From NCBI GenBank assembly GCA_900757615.1, contig CAAEON010000040.1, forward strand, positions 1 through 41,681: a DNA stretch of 41,681 bases, in the 5' to 3' direction. Every line of letters begins with the position of its first letter. Within the stretch, counting starts at the first letter, position 1. The notes beneath the pieces are model-generated. The model made no database searches and was not told the DNA's origin. It saw only the letters and a list, made by a program, of their open reading frames with translations. Source of the DNA: an uncultured Collinsella sp. (GTDB taxonomy: Bacteria; Actinomycetota; Coriobacteriia; Coriobacteriales; Coriobacteriaceae). Shown in pieces: positions 10,523 through 18,485 of the stretch. The translations under genes and the position numbers were made by a program.

Positions 10523-11548
10523 TTAAGCAACGAACTTCTCGAAGTACTTGATGGTGCGGACCATCTGAGAGGTGTAGGAGTTCTCGTTGTCGTACCAAGA
10601 GGTGACCTGAACGAGGGTCTGGCCGTTGCCGAGGTCAGAGCACATGGTCTGAGTGGCGTCGAAGATGGAGCCGTGGGTCTCGCCGATGATGTCGGTGGAG
10701 ACGATGTCGTCCTCGTTGTAACCGAAGGTCTCGGAGATGGTGGCAGCGTAGGCCTTCATAGCAGCGTTGACCTCGTCGACGGTGACCTTCTTGTCAACGA
10801 CAGCGTAGAGGTTGGTGATGGAGCCGGTCGGCGTCGGGACACGCTGAGCGGCACCGATGAGCTTACCGTTGAGCTCGGGGAGAACCAGGCCGATAGCCTT
10901 GGCAGCACCGGTGGTGTTGGGGACGATGTTGACGGCGCAGGCGCGGCTACGACGCTTGTTGCCCTTGCGCTGCGGGCCGTCGAGCGGCATCTGGTCGCCA
11001 GTCCAGGCGTGAATGGTGGTCATGATGCCGGACACGATGGGAGCGAAGTCGTTCAGACCCTTGGCCATCGGGGCGAGGCAGTTGGTGGTGCAGGAAGCAG
11101 CGGAGATGATGTTGTCCTCAGCGGTCAGCGTCTCGTGGTTGACGTTGTACACGATGGTGGGCAGATCGCTGCCAGCCGGAGCGGAGATGACGACCTTCTT
11201 GGCGCCAGCGTTGATGTGGGCCTGAGCCTTAGCCTTGCTGGTGTAGAAGCCGGTGCACTCGAGAACGACGTCGACGTCGAGGTCGCCCCAAGGCAGGTTG
11301 TTGGCGTCGGCCTCCTTGTAGATCTTGATCTCCTTGCCGTCAACGGTGATGGAATCCTCGCCAGCAACGACCTCGTGATCGCGAGCGTAGTTGCCCTGCG
11401 TGGAGTCGTACTTCAGCAGGTAAGCGAGCATATCGGGAGAGGTGAGGTCGTTGATAGCGACGATCTCGGAGCCCTCATGACCGAACATCTGACGGAAGGC
11501 CAGACGACCGATGCGACCGAAGCCGTTAATAGCAACCTTTACTGCCAT
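10523..11548 (-). CDS. gap: Glyceraldehyde-3-phosphate dehydrogenase, type I
   Basis: This 341-aa NAD-dependent enzyme oxidises glyceraldehyde 3-phosphate to 1,3-bisphosphoglycerate. GFGRIG at 9-14 binds NAD, N33-D34 favours NAD over NADP, and the catalytic Cys153 sits in SAASCTTNCLAP. The start at 11548 is chosen because AAAGGAG precedes the ATG by 6 nt and the protein begins MAVKVAINGFG; the upstream extension to 11650 is leader sequence. Upstream lie a -10-like TATATT (11621-11626) and a 14-bp palindrome (11683-11696), suggesting individual regulation. Its terminator separates it from pgk. Confidence 0.97.
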   Translation of the reverse strand: MAVKVAINGFGRIGRLAFRQMFGHEGSEIVAINDLTSPDMLAYLLKYDSTQGNYARDHEVVAGEDSITVDGKEIKIYKEADANNLPWGDLDVDVVLECTGFYTSKAKAQAHINAGAKKVVISAPAGSDLPTIVYNVNHETLTAEDNIISAASCTTNCLAPMAKGLNDFAPIVSGIMTTIHAWTGDQMPLDGPQRKGNKRRSRACAVNIVPNTTGAAKAIGLVLPELNGKLIGAAQRVPTPTGSITNLYAVVDKKVTVDEVNAAMKAYAATISETFGYNEDDIVSTDIIGETHGSIFDATQTMCSDLGNGQTLVQVTSWYDNENSYTSQMVRTIKYFEKFVA

Positions 11549-11620
11549 TGTGTCTCCTTTCGTAAGGCCCCCGCAAGCTACAGCGCCTGCCGTTGAGGCC
11601 CACAAACTAACCACTCGCCT

Positions 11621-11626
11621 AATATA
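11621..11626 (-). promoter_or_regulatory. Probable -10 element of gap
   Basis: The minus strand reads TATATT, a 5/6 match to the consensus, 73 nt upstream of the gap ATG in an AT-rich gap. The -35 hexamer is not clear (a GTGAAA-like sequence at about 18 nt spacing). Confidence 0.5.
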
Positions 11627-11682
11627 CCTTTTTTTGGACTTGAATTTCACGAGAATGGTCGAAATTGAAAATCAAATTTACG

Positions 11683-11696
11683 TTAAAACGTTTTAA
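11683..11696. promoter_or_regulatory. Perfect 14-bp palindrome, candidate LacI/CcpA-family operator
   Basis: TTAAAACGTTTTAA is fully self-complementary with a central CG step, the hallmark of LacI-family operators. It lies about 57 nt upstream of the gap -10. Binding by a catabolite regulator is an inference; no such regulator is encoded in the window. Confidence 0.45.
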
Positions 11697-11741
11697 AGAA
11701 TAAAATAGCAGCTAAATCCGTATATAAGTCGATACTTTAAA

Positions 11742-12671
11742 CTACCTGTTTGCTTCAATGAGCTTTTCAAGCCTCAAAACTCGATGGTAAAGGGCCGACT
11801 TCGACAAGGGAGGGTCAGCCATCTCCCCCAAATCACGCAGTGACAGATCGGGATAGCGCTCGCGCAGGTCGCAAAAGACCGCCAAGGCGTCCGGAAGCGT
11901 GTCGCGAAGGCCACGCTGCTCGAGCTCATCGATAAGCGCAAGCTGATGCTGGGCGGCACCCGCACTTCTGGTCTGGTTGGCGAGCTCGGCATTCACGCGA
12001 CGGTTCACATCGTTCTTAACCAACTTGACCGCGCGCGCCTCCTCAATCTCGGCAACGCTGCGCTTGGCACCAATCAGGTTTAAAAGATGTTCGATCTCCT
12101 CGGCGCTCTTAATGTAGACAGCAAAGGATCCGCGCCGCGCGTTAACGCGCGCATGGACCCCAATCTGCTCCAATAGATCGCAAAGTCCCCGGGCATACTG
12201 CTCGCCCTGCACCGCGATCTCCAAATGAAAGTCGCCGCGGGGATCGGCCACGAAACCGCCGGCGATGAGCGCGCCGCGGATGTAGGCAAGCCTGCAGCAG
12301 GGACGGGCAACGATGTGCCGGGGAACACCGGCGACGAGCCCTCCCCTGCGGTCGAGAATGCCCAGCAGCACCAGAGCCTTGTCCAGGTCGGGTTGATCGG
12401 GCAGGGTAATGAGATAGTTACGGACCTTATGCAAGACCGATTTACGAACGGTAAATTCCGTTTTGAGCTTAAGGATGCGATGCGTCAGTGTGATCATCGT
12501 GCGCGCGACGGCACCCGTCTCGGTCGCGACCGTCAAACGATATCGCCCGGAGCCGGCCAGCGAAAGTGTACCGCTCACACGCGTCAGGGCGGCAAGCGTC
12601 GACAAATCGCAGTATTCACATTCGGGTTCGCAGCGCGCGAGCTCGTCACGCACCTCGGCGGTAAACGACAT
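11742..12671 (-). CDS. whiA: DNA-binding regulator WhiA
   Basis: This 309-aa WhiA-family protein has an N-terminal LAGLIDADG-endonuclease-like fold without nuclease activity (roughly residues 1-205) and a C-terminal helix-turn-helix domain (about 225-300, with LRDLGEMADPPLSKSALYHRV). In streptomycetes WhiA activates cell-division genes for sporulation; in non-sporulating Gram-positives it affects division and chromosome segregation. The gene starts 6 nt after the rapZ stop, so the two form one transcript. The Shine-Dalgarno (TAGG) is weak. The gap gene follows after 193 nt. Confidence 0.93.
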   Translation of the reverse strand: MSFTAEVRDELARCEPECEYCDLSTLAALTRVSGTLSLAGSGRYRLTVATETGAVARTMITLTHRILKLKTEFTVRKSVLHKVRNYLITLPDQPDLDKALVLLGILDRRGGLVAGVPRHIVARPCCRLAYIRGALIAGGFVADPRGDFHLEIAVQGEQYARGLCDLLEQIGVHARVNARRGSFAVYIKSAEEIEHLLNLIGAKRSVAEIEEARAVKLVKNDVNRRVNAELANQTRSAGAAQHQLALIDELEQRGLRDTLPDALAVFCDLRERYPDLSLRDLGEMADPPLSKSALYHRVLRLEKLIEANR

Positions 12672-12677
12672 GCAGGC

Positions 12678-13580
12678 CTATGCTTTCGTGTTCGCGCGCG
12701 ACAGGTCGCGATGGGAAATGCTCACGTGATACTGAGCACCTTCCAAATAACGTGCCGTGGCCTCGGCGATGGCAACGCTGCGGTGTTGACCGCCCGTGCA
12801 ACCGATGGCAATAGAAAGTTGCGGCTTGCCCTCCGCGATATAGCCGGGCATGACCGTATCGAGCAGCTGCGTCCAGGCCTTCCAGAACTCCTGGGTCTTA
12901 GGATGGTCCAGAACAAAGTCGGAGACCTTCTTATCGAGACCGGTCATGGTGCGCATCTCGGGATCGTAGAACGGATTGGGCAGGAAGCGAACGTCGATCA
13001 TAATGTCCGCCTCAACGGGCATACCGTGCTTAAAGCCAAACGAGAACACGTGAACGTCCATGAGCTGCTGGTCGGACAACTCGGAAAATGCCATACGTAG
13101 CTTGTTGCGCAGCGCAGAGGTGCGCAGACGGCTCGTGTCGATAATCATATCGGCTCGGTCGCGCACGCCCTGCAGCTGAAGGCGCTCGCGCTGAATGGCA
13201 TCGGCCGTAGTCTCCCCCGGCTTGGCAATGGGATGACGGCGGCGATTTTCGCTGTAGCGACGAATCAGCACCTCGTCAGAAGCCTCCAGGAACACGATGT
13301 CGCAGCTCATCTCGCGCTCTTCGAGCGCGGCGACAGCATCGAGCAACTCGTCAAACAGTCCCTGGCTACGCAAATCGCAGGTAACGGCGAGATGCCTGCC
13401 CACGCCCGTATTGATGCCGACGAGCTCGGCAAGCTGGGCGATGAGACGCGGAGGCAGGTTATCGATGCAAAAATAGCCCATGTCCTCGAACACGTGCATG
13501 GCCTGTGTGCGGCCCGATCCGGACATTCCGGTGATGATGACGATATCGGGGATGCGCTCCGAGCGCTCCGCCGCATCCAT
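12678..13580 (-). CDS. rapZ: RapZ/YvcJ-family nucleotide-binding protein
   Basis: This 300-aa P-loop protein has GMSGSGRT at residues 18-25, the family signature FEDMGYFCIDNLPP, and a C-terminal CTGGQHRSV motif near a predicted RNA- or metabolite-binding domain. In E. coli RapZ guides RNase E to the GlmZ small RNA and so tunes glucosamine-6-phosphate synthesis; Gram-positive homologues bind ATP/GTP with a less clear role. Two starts are possible. The ATG at 13580 has AGGGAG 5 nt upstream, and the ATG at 13598 has GGGAGG 6 nt upstream; the former is listed. whiA follows directly. The yvcK gene usually found between rapZ and whiA is absent. Confidence 0.93.
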   Translation of the reverse strand: MDAAERSERIPDIVIITGMSGSGRTQAMHVFEDMGYFCIDNLPPRLIAQLAELVGINTGVGRHLAVTCDLRSQGLFDELLDAVAALEEREMSCDIVFLEASDEVLIRRYSENRRRHPIAKPGETTADAIQRERLQLQGVRDRADMIIDTSRLRTSALRNKLRMAFSELSDQQLMDVHVFSFGFKHGMPVEADIMIDVRFLPNPFYDPEMRTMTGLDKKVSDFVLDHPKTQEFWKAWTQLLDTVMPGYIAEGKPQLSIAIGCTGGQHRSVAIAEATARYLEGAQYHVSISHRDLSRANTKA

Positions 13581-13618
13581 GGCATCTCCCTTTTGCATGT
13601 GCTGCCTCCCGAAAACAA

Positions 13619-13648
13619 GCGCGGGACCCAGCAACCCGGATCCCGCGC
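13619..13648 (-). terminator. GC-rich hairpin between nanE and rapZ, probable nan operon terminator
   Basis: A perfect 8-bp stem (13619-13626 against 13641-13648) with partial inner pairing is followed on the minus strand by TTGTTTTC. It lies about 50 nt past the nanE stop and only ~20 nt before the rapZ start. It can therefore terminate the nan transcript and would also lie in any rapZ leader that begins near the -10-like TATACT about 25 nt upstream of it. Confidence 0.7.
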
Positions 13649-13699
13649 GGTCAATTGCCTATATTGAGTATACCGCCCCGAGCGGATACGAGGTCTGTC

Positions 13700-14386
13700 T
13701 TACGCCTCAAGCGCAGCCTTGAACCAACTTGTAATACTCGTGGGGTGCGTGATGGCGGTGCCGACGACAACGGCCCAGGCGCCAGCATCGATCGCGGCGC
13801 GAGCCTCCTCGGGCGTATGCACGCGACCCTCGCAAATGATGGGAAGGCCAGGGAATTCCTCAGTCGCCTGACGCAGGAGCGGCAGGTCGGGACCATCGGC
13901 CATGGTGCAGTCGATGGCGGCGACGCCGTGAGAAAGCGTGGTGGATACCAGGTCAAAGCCCATATCAACAGCACGGCGAATGTCCTCGATAGTGGCACAA
14001 TCCGCCATCAGGAGCACACCCTCCTCGTGCAGCGGGCGGAAGGTATCCTCGACCGTCTTGCCATCGGGGCGCGGACGATCGGTGGCATCGATCGCCACGA
14101 TATCGGCACCGGCAGCAACGCAGGCGCGAGCGTGACGCAGCGTCGGTGTGATGTAAACGCCCTCGTGCCCATCCTTCCACAGGCCGATGACGGGAACCTC
14201 ACAGCGACCCTTAATGGCGGCAATGTCGGCAAGGCCCTGGCAGCGAATGGCGGCGGCGCCGCCGAGCTCGCAAGCGCGAGACATTTGCGCCATGGTCTCG
14301 GGCGTACGAAGCGGCTCGCCCATATACGCCTGAACGCTCACGACGAGCTTGCCCTTCAGGGATTGAATCAAAGAATCGACGGTCAT
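13700..14386 (-). CDS. nanE: N-acetylmannosamine-6-phosphate 2-epimerase
   Basis: This 228-aa TIM-barrel enzyme converts ManNAc-6-P to GlcNAc-6-P, the last sialic-acid-specific step. NanE-family signatures are present: LVVSVQAYMGEPL near the N-terminus, AAIRCQG, VIGLWKDG with the catalytic Lys (K71), TDRPRPDG, MADCAT and ICEGRVHTPEEA. The length is usual. AAAGG precedes the ATG by about 10 nt. It is the last gene of the nan/sat operon and is separated from the ROK kinase by an 11-bp hairpin. Confidence 0.95.
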   Translation of the reverse strand: MTVDSLIQSLKGKLVVSVQAYMGEPLRTPETMAQMSRACELGGAAAIRCQGLADIAAIKGRCEVPVIGLWKDGHEGVYITPTLRHARACVAAGADIVAIDATDRPRPDGKTVEDTFRPLHEEGVLLMADCATIEDIRRAVDMGFDLVSTTLSHGVAAIDCTMADGPDLPLLRQATEEFPGLPIICEGRVHTPEEARAAIDAGAWAVVVGTAITHPTSITSWFKAALEA

Positions 14387-14409
14387 AAGGCTGCAACCTT
14401 TCTTAGAAC

Positions 14410-14440
14410 AGCCTCCCGAGGCGTGTTGTCTCGGGAGGCT
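14410..14440 (-). terminator. Hairpin between the ROK kinase and nanE
   Basis: A perfect 11-bp stem (14410-14420 against 14430-14440) has a 9-nt loop. There is no U-tract; the nanE Shine-Dalgarno follows. It is more likely an RNA-processing or attenuation element than a terminator. Confidence 0.55.
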
Positions 14441-14456
14441 CCTACAGCAGATACGT

Positions 14457-15422
14457 TTACTTCAACGAGGCAAGAAGATGCTCAGCGGCACCGATGAGCG
14501 GAGCATCGCCCTCCAGAGAACCGATGAGGATCGGTGTGTTCTGAAGCGGATCGAGCGCCTGGCTGGCATAGCCCTCGTGCACCGAATCCTTCCACGTCTG
14601 CGAACGCCAATCGGGACCTTGGTGAATCACGCCGCCCGAAAGCACGATGACCTCAGGATCCAGGATGTTAGCGAGCGAGCCCAAGCTGGCCCCCAGCGCA
14701 AAGCCGGCGTCATGGATGACCTCGGTCGCCTTTGCGTCGCCCGCACGGCACAGGTCGTTCACATCGCGACCGACCGAAGGACGGCTGGGGTCGACGCGGC
14801 CAAAACGCTCATCGTACATTCGACCAATGGAAGTGCCCGAAGCAACCGACTCCAGATGGCCGGAACGCCCGCAGGCGCAGGGAATGCCGGCGGCAGCCGA
14901 GCACTCGATGTGGCCCATATGGCCGGCAGCACCATGGAAGCCCTGCATCACGCGGCCGTTCTCGACATATGCGCCGCCGATGCCCGTACCGATGCCAAGA
15001 CACAAGACGGAAAACTTGCCCTTGCCGACGCCCCAGTGGGCCTCGCCCAGAGCATGAGCCTGCACGTCGCCTACGACGGCAACGGGAAGACCGAGATCCT
15101 CGCGCAGACGCGGCCCCAACTGAACGCCGGACCAGCCGGGCATGATCTCATTGGCATACGCGATGGCGCCCGTCTTGGGATCGACGACGCCGGCGGCACC
15201 GATACCGACGCCAAGGACCTCGACATCGGGATTCGCCTCGAGAGCGGCCTTGATGGACGCCTCGATACGCTGGAAGACGGCCTCGCCGCCCTCCTGGGCC
15301 TCGGTAGGAACCTCGGCCTCAAAAACGGGATGGGGCACGCTGCCGTCAGCCGGGTACTCCATGATGGCAGTCGCGATCTTAGTTCCGCCGATATCGACGG
15401 AGCAAACGTACTTGTTCTCCAT
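14457..15422 (-). CDS. nanK: ROK-family sugar kinase, probable N-acetylmannosamine kinase
   Basis: This 321-aa ROK protein has a phosphate-binding DIGGTK at 10-15, a catalytic Asp (D119 in GDVQAHALGE) and a second glycine-rich ATP loop LGIGTGIGG at 142-150. The zinc-site region is GHMGH followed by CACGRSGHLES. The third zinc ligand, normally Cys in CxCGxxGCxE, is His189 here. It has no N-terminal HTH, so it is a kinase and not a repressor. Position between nanA and nanE makes ManNAc the likely substrate, phosphorylated with ATP; glucokinase activity cannot be excluded from sequence. The ATG at 15422 has TAAGGAG 6 nt upstream; the extension to 15449 is rejected. Confidence 0.88.
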   Translation of the reverse strand: MENKYVCSVDIGGTKIATAIMEYPADGSVPHPVFEAEVPTEAQEGGEAVFQRIEASIKAALEANPDVEVLGVGIGAAGVVDPKTGAIAYANEIMPGWSGVQLGPRLREDLGLPVAVVGDVQAHALGEAHWGVGKGKFSVLCLGIGTGIGGAYVENGRVMQGFHGAAGHMGHIECSAAAGIPCACGRSGHLESVASGTSIGRMYDERFGRVDPSRPSVGRDVNDLCRAGDAKATEVIHDAGFALGASLGSLANILDPEVIVLSGGVIHQGPDWRSQTWKDSVHEGYASQALDPLQNTPILIGSLEGDAPLIGAAEHLLASLK

Positions 15423-15499
15423 GTCGCTCTCCTTAGGAGATAAAAACAACTACAGGAAATGCGCCGTCAGGCTAGCCGTCACAGCGCAGTAAAGGTTAT

Positions 15500-15587
15500 C
15501 CAGGTGCCCGAGATCGCCGAGAAACCGTGTGGCCATTGACCTAACGGGTCATGGCCACACGGTTGAACGGCGAGGTCGGGTGCCTGG
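15500..15587. repeat. Long imperfect hairpin (88 nt) between nanA and the ROK kinase
   Basis: Bases 15500-15511 pair with 15576-15587 (12 bp, two G-U), 15514-15519 with 15568-15573, 15523-15536 with 15551-15564 (14 bp, perfect), and 15538-15541 with 15547-15550 around a 5-nt loop. It starts 7 nt past the nanA stop. No U-tract follows on the minus strand, so read-through into the kinase is expected; it may stabilise or process the nanA message, or be an inserted repeat. Confidence 0.8.
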
Positions 15588-15594
15588 GAAAGCT

Positions 15595-16515
15595 TTACAG
15601 GAGACCGTTGTCCTGGAGGACCTTCTTAATAGCCTCGACGTTCTCGCCGGTCATGGCCTTCACCGGGCGCGGCATGGTCGGGCTGTCGAAGATACCCATG
15701 AGGTTCATAGCGGTCTTGAAGGCGCCGACGCCACCGGCATAGCCCTGGACGCCCGAGGTGACATCCCAGATGTGCGAAATCTCATTGAGGCGATCCTGCT
15801 CGGCCTTGACGGTAGCCCAGTCACCAGCCTGAGCGGCCTTCCATTGACGCACGTAGCCCTCAGGCTCAACGTTGGCGAGGCCCGGGACGGAACCGTCGGC
15901 ACCACCGAGGTAAGCGCCGTCGACAACAACCTCGTGACCGGTGAGGATGCTCATCGGATGGCCGTTCTTCTCGTTCTCCTGAACGAGGTAGCGGAACGAG
16001 ATGTCATCACCCGAGGAATCCTTGACGCCGGCCAGAACGCCCTCGGCACCGAGCTTGGCAAGGAGCTTCCAGGGGAGCTTGGTGTGGACGCACACGGGGA
16101 TGTCGTAAGCGAAGATGGGCAGGTCGAGTTCCTCATGCAGGATGCGGAAGTGCTCCTCGACCTCGGTCATGCCCTGCAGGGCATAGAACGGGCAGGTGGC
16201 GACGAGGGCATCGGCGCCCAGCTCCTGAGCGACCTTACCGTGCTCGATCATGCGCTCGGTCTCGGTGTCGATGATGCCGACCAGAACGGGAACGCGGTGG
16301 TCGACGATACGAACGGCCTCGGCGATAATCTGGCGACGGCGCTCGTCGGTAGAAAAGACGACCTCGCCCGAGGATCCCAGGAAGAACAGGCCATCGACGC
16401 CGGCATCGATCATGCGGTTGATGCTGCGCTCAAAGGAGGCAACATCGAGTTGGTGATCTTCGGTATCGGGAACAACGACGGGAGGGATAACGCCGGTGAA
16501 TTTCTGAGTTGCCAC
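15595..16515 (-). CDS. nanA: N-acetylneuraminate lyase (DapA/NanA superfamily)
   Basis: This 306-aa class I aldolase has GSSGE at 47-51 (carboxylate binding), Tyr137 in FAYDIP and the Schiff-base Lys165 in AGVKDSSGD. The last two have the same numbering as the catalytic pair in E. coli NanA. A later GADGS loop resembles sialate lyases more than dihydrodipicolinate synthases. Genomic context (kinase, epimerase, importer) supports cleavage of Neu5Ac to ManNAc and pyruvate. The start is GTG at 16515, with AAGGAG 6 nt upstream; the in-frame ATG at 16599 lacks such a site and the added residues are not conserved-looking. The sequence is divergent, so a related 2-keto-acid aldolase role remains possible. 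Confidence 0.85.
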   Translation of the reverse strand: MATQKFTGVIPPVVVPDTEDHQLDVASFERSINRMIDAGVDGLFFLGSSGEVVFSTDERRRQIIAEAVRIVDHRVPVLVGIIDTETERMIEHGKVAQELGADALVATCPFYALQGMTEVEEHFRILHEELDLPIFAYDIPVCVHTKLPWKLLAKLGAEGVLAGVKDSSGDDISFRYLVQENEKNGHPMSILTGHEVVVDGAYLGGADGSVPGLANVEPEGYVRQWKAAQAGDWATVKAEQDRLNEISHIWDVTSGVQGYAGGVGAFKTAMNLMGIFDSPTMPRPVKAMTGENVEAIKKVLQDNGLL

Positions 16516-16583
16516 AAGAATCTCCTTAGCTGTCTGGCGGGCGGCCCTATGCCACCCACTCTTGTTGGCAGTGTCCAGGCCGT

Positions 16584-17435
16584 CTAGGCCAAAGAACACG
16601 AGTAGAACGTTTGGTTAAAAAAGTCGACAACTTCGTTTTCGAACGCATTGATGCGCTCGTGAGCGTATTTTGCATAGATAATATGCCTCCGGTCACACTC
16701 AAGACCGTTGAATACGGCAAACTGATCCTTGGGATCGCTCACGGTATCCATAAGCGATGTGCCCATGAGCACCGATCCGCGCACCCGAGACGACAGCGTC
16801 TCGAGGCCGCCAGGAAGCGGATTGGCAACCGCCGTGCAGGCGAGGCCCCGCTCGTCCAGAGCAGAAACCGCCAGCGCGACTCCGCCCCCAAGGCCCTCGC
16901 CCCATGCAAAGATGCGTTCGGGGTCCATGCCATCAAGATTGCGCGCCACCTTCGCCAGCGCGCAACCCCAACGGACGCGCTCGACAAAAGCGGGCGAAGC
17001 AATCCCCCACTGCAGGTCGTCCGCACCAGCAACATCGTCATCCAGCGCAAGGACGGCATACCCCATGGCGGCAAATCTCGTCATGTGATGCCAGCCGCGC
17101 ACTGGCCGATCGATGTCGTGGAACATCAGGCACAGCGGCACGCGCTCAGATACTCGGGCACGACCGACAGGCTCAATCAAACGAGCGTGAATCGCATCGT
17201 CACCGAGCTCAAAGGAGACCTCCGAGTAACGGGCGCAGGGGTTAACAAAGTCAATCGCCGTAATGGCCAGTCCTTGAATCTCGAGATTCGAAGCGCATGT
17301 CTCTAAATCAGAAACATCTGCTTGGACATCACCACGCCAGTCCCGATATTCTGCGAGCCTTGACGAAACCGTTCCAGGAATTCCCACGATTCCGGGGACA
17401 ATCAGCTCGTCAACATTGCTCTCGCACTTAGACAT
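16584..17435 (-). CDS. AXE1-like alpha/beta-hydrolase homologue lacking the Ser nucleophile (putative pseudoenzyme)
   Basis: This 283-aa protein is a shortened paralogue of its upstream neighbour. Alignable blocks include LCLMFHD (oxyanion strand), AMGYAVLALD, the elbow FAWGEGLGGGVAL, SVLMGTSLMDTVSDPKDQFAVFNG and a C-terminal His. The elbow reads G-E-G-L-G-G: Glu180 replaces the serine found in GASQGG of the neighbour. Asp230 (or D234) and His259 remain. The middle of the protein is shorter. The ATG overlaps the upstream gene by 8 nt with GAGGGGAGG before it, so it is translated with the active esterase. It may have a regulatory, binding or heteromer role, or be decaying. No frameshift is seen. 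Confidence 0.75.
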   Translation of the reverse strand: MSKCESNVDELIVPGIVGIPGTVSSRLAEYRDWRGDVQADVSDLETCASNLEIQGLAITAIDFVNPCARYSEVSFELGDDAIHARLIEPVGRARVSERVPLCLMFHDIDRPVRGWHHMTRFAAMGYAVLALDDDVAGADDLQWGIASPAFVERVRWGCALAKVARNLDGMDPERIFAWGEGLGGGVALAVSALDERGLACTAVANPLPGGLETLSSRVRGSVLMGTSLMDTVSDPKDQFAVFNGLECDRRHIIYAKYAHERINAFENEVVDFFNQTFYSCSLA

Positions 17436-18405
17436 GAGCCTCCCCTCCCTTGCAGAAAAACGGAATGATCAGATCGTCAAAATCCTGAATCTCCTCGTGG
17501 CCAAAGCCTTCAAAGAACTCATGACGCTTTTCACAGGTCAGGTTGTTATAGACCGCAAACTGCGTCGCTGGCGGACAGACGATATCGGCTGTGCCGGTGC
17601 CAAACAGCACGGGGCATTTGACCATAGGGGCAAAGTTCTTGGAATCGAAGTACGCCAGCTTGGCATAGGCTTCGTCAATACGAGTCGAGTCCTCGTCAAA
17701 CCAGCGAGACCAATAGCGCAGGCCCTCGTAGGCAATGTCGTCGGCATCCAAATCCCAGACCAGGCGGAAATCTGACAGGAAGGGATAGAGGATGGCGGCA
17801 CGATTGATAAGCTCGCTGTTAAGTGCACAGGTCGCAATGCCCAAACCGCCACCCTGCGACGCGCCGTTCACAAACACACGCGCAAGATCGATGCCCTCGA
17901 GCTCGCGAACGATGCGGCACAGGATGCGAATATCTTGGTGCAAGCGGACATAGTAGAGGTTGGCCGGGTCGCCGTCGATACCGGCGACGATATGACCAGC
18001 AACCGTTGTGCCCTCAAATCCACCAATGTCCTCGGAGGGACCTCCTTGGCCGGGGCAGTCGAGGGCGATGAGTGCCATGCCCATGCCCGCAAACGACGCC
18101 TGCTCAAACCAGCTGCGGCTTGCACCCGGATACCCATGGAACTGAAGTACCAATGGCACGGGCTCGTCCGAGACGGGTTTAAGGTACTTGGCATGCAGGC
18201 GCGCGCCACACATGCCGGTATACCAGAGGTCGAAAAGCTGGCAGGTCGCGGCATCGGCGACCGATGCCGTCTCGATCGCATAGTCAAGCCCGACGGCGTC
18301 GGCCTCGGCCATGCGATCCTTCCAAAAGAAATCGAAATCTGATGGACGGGGCATGGCGCCTCGATATTCATCAAATTGATGTTGTAGCTCCTGAGCACTT
18401 GGCAT
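17428..18405 (-). CDS. Acetylxylan esterase / cephalosporin-C deacetylase family esterase (AXE1)
   Basis: This 325-aa cytoplasmic alpha/beta-hydrolase of carbohydrate-esterase family 7 type has the oxyanion Tyr in HGYPG (90-94), the nucleophile S183 in GASQGG, the triad Asp in GTGTADIV (D274) and His303 in GFGHEE. The family removes O-acetyl groups from sugars. In a sialic acid operon the likely job is de-O-acetylation of imported O-acetylated sialic acids before NanA. AXE1 proteins also occur next to sialidase genes in streptococci (from memory). No signal peptide is seen. The start is uncertain: the ATG at 18405 has AAAGG 15 nt upstream; a TTG at 18420 is the other option. Confidence 0.85.
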   Translation of the reverse strand: MPSAQELQHQFDEYRGAMPRPSDFDFFWKDRMAEADAVGLDYAIETASVADAATCQLFDLWYTGMCGARLHAKYLKPVSDEPVPLVLQFHGYPGASRSWFEQASFAGMGMALIALDCPGQGGPSEDIGGFEGTTVAGHIVAGIDGDPANLYYVRLHQDIRILCRIVRELEGIDLARVFVNGASQGGGLGIATCALNSELINRAAILYPFLSDFRLVWDLDADDIAYEGLRYWSRWFDEDSTRIDEAYAKLAYFDSKNFAPMVKCPVLFGTGTADIVCPPATQFAVYNNLTCEKRHEFFEGFGHEEIQDFDDLIIPFFCKGGEAHV

Positions 18406-18441
18406 GGCTCGTGAACCCAACCTTTCGAAATCGCAACGGAG

Positions 18442-18469
18442 GTGCGCCCGGCAAGGGAACCGGGCGCAC
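18442..18469 (-). terminator. GC-rich hairpin between satD-like gene and the esterase
   Basis: A perfect 10-bp stem (18442-18451 against 18460-18469) with an 8-nt loop lies between the ATPase stop and the esterase. There is no U-tract. Partial termination or mRNA stabilisation of the transporter part of the operon is possible. Confidence 0.55.
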
Positions 18470-18485
18470 GGGAGGGAATGCGAGG

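Noticed and set aside
12444..12466. A second copy of the nan operator (GAACGGTA followed by a CCGTTTT stretch)
   Set aside because: It lies inside the whiA coding sequence, the spacer and second arm do not match, and no promoter is near.
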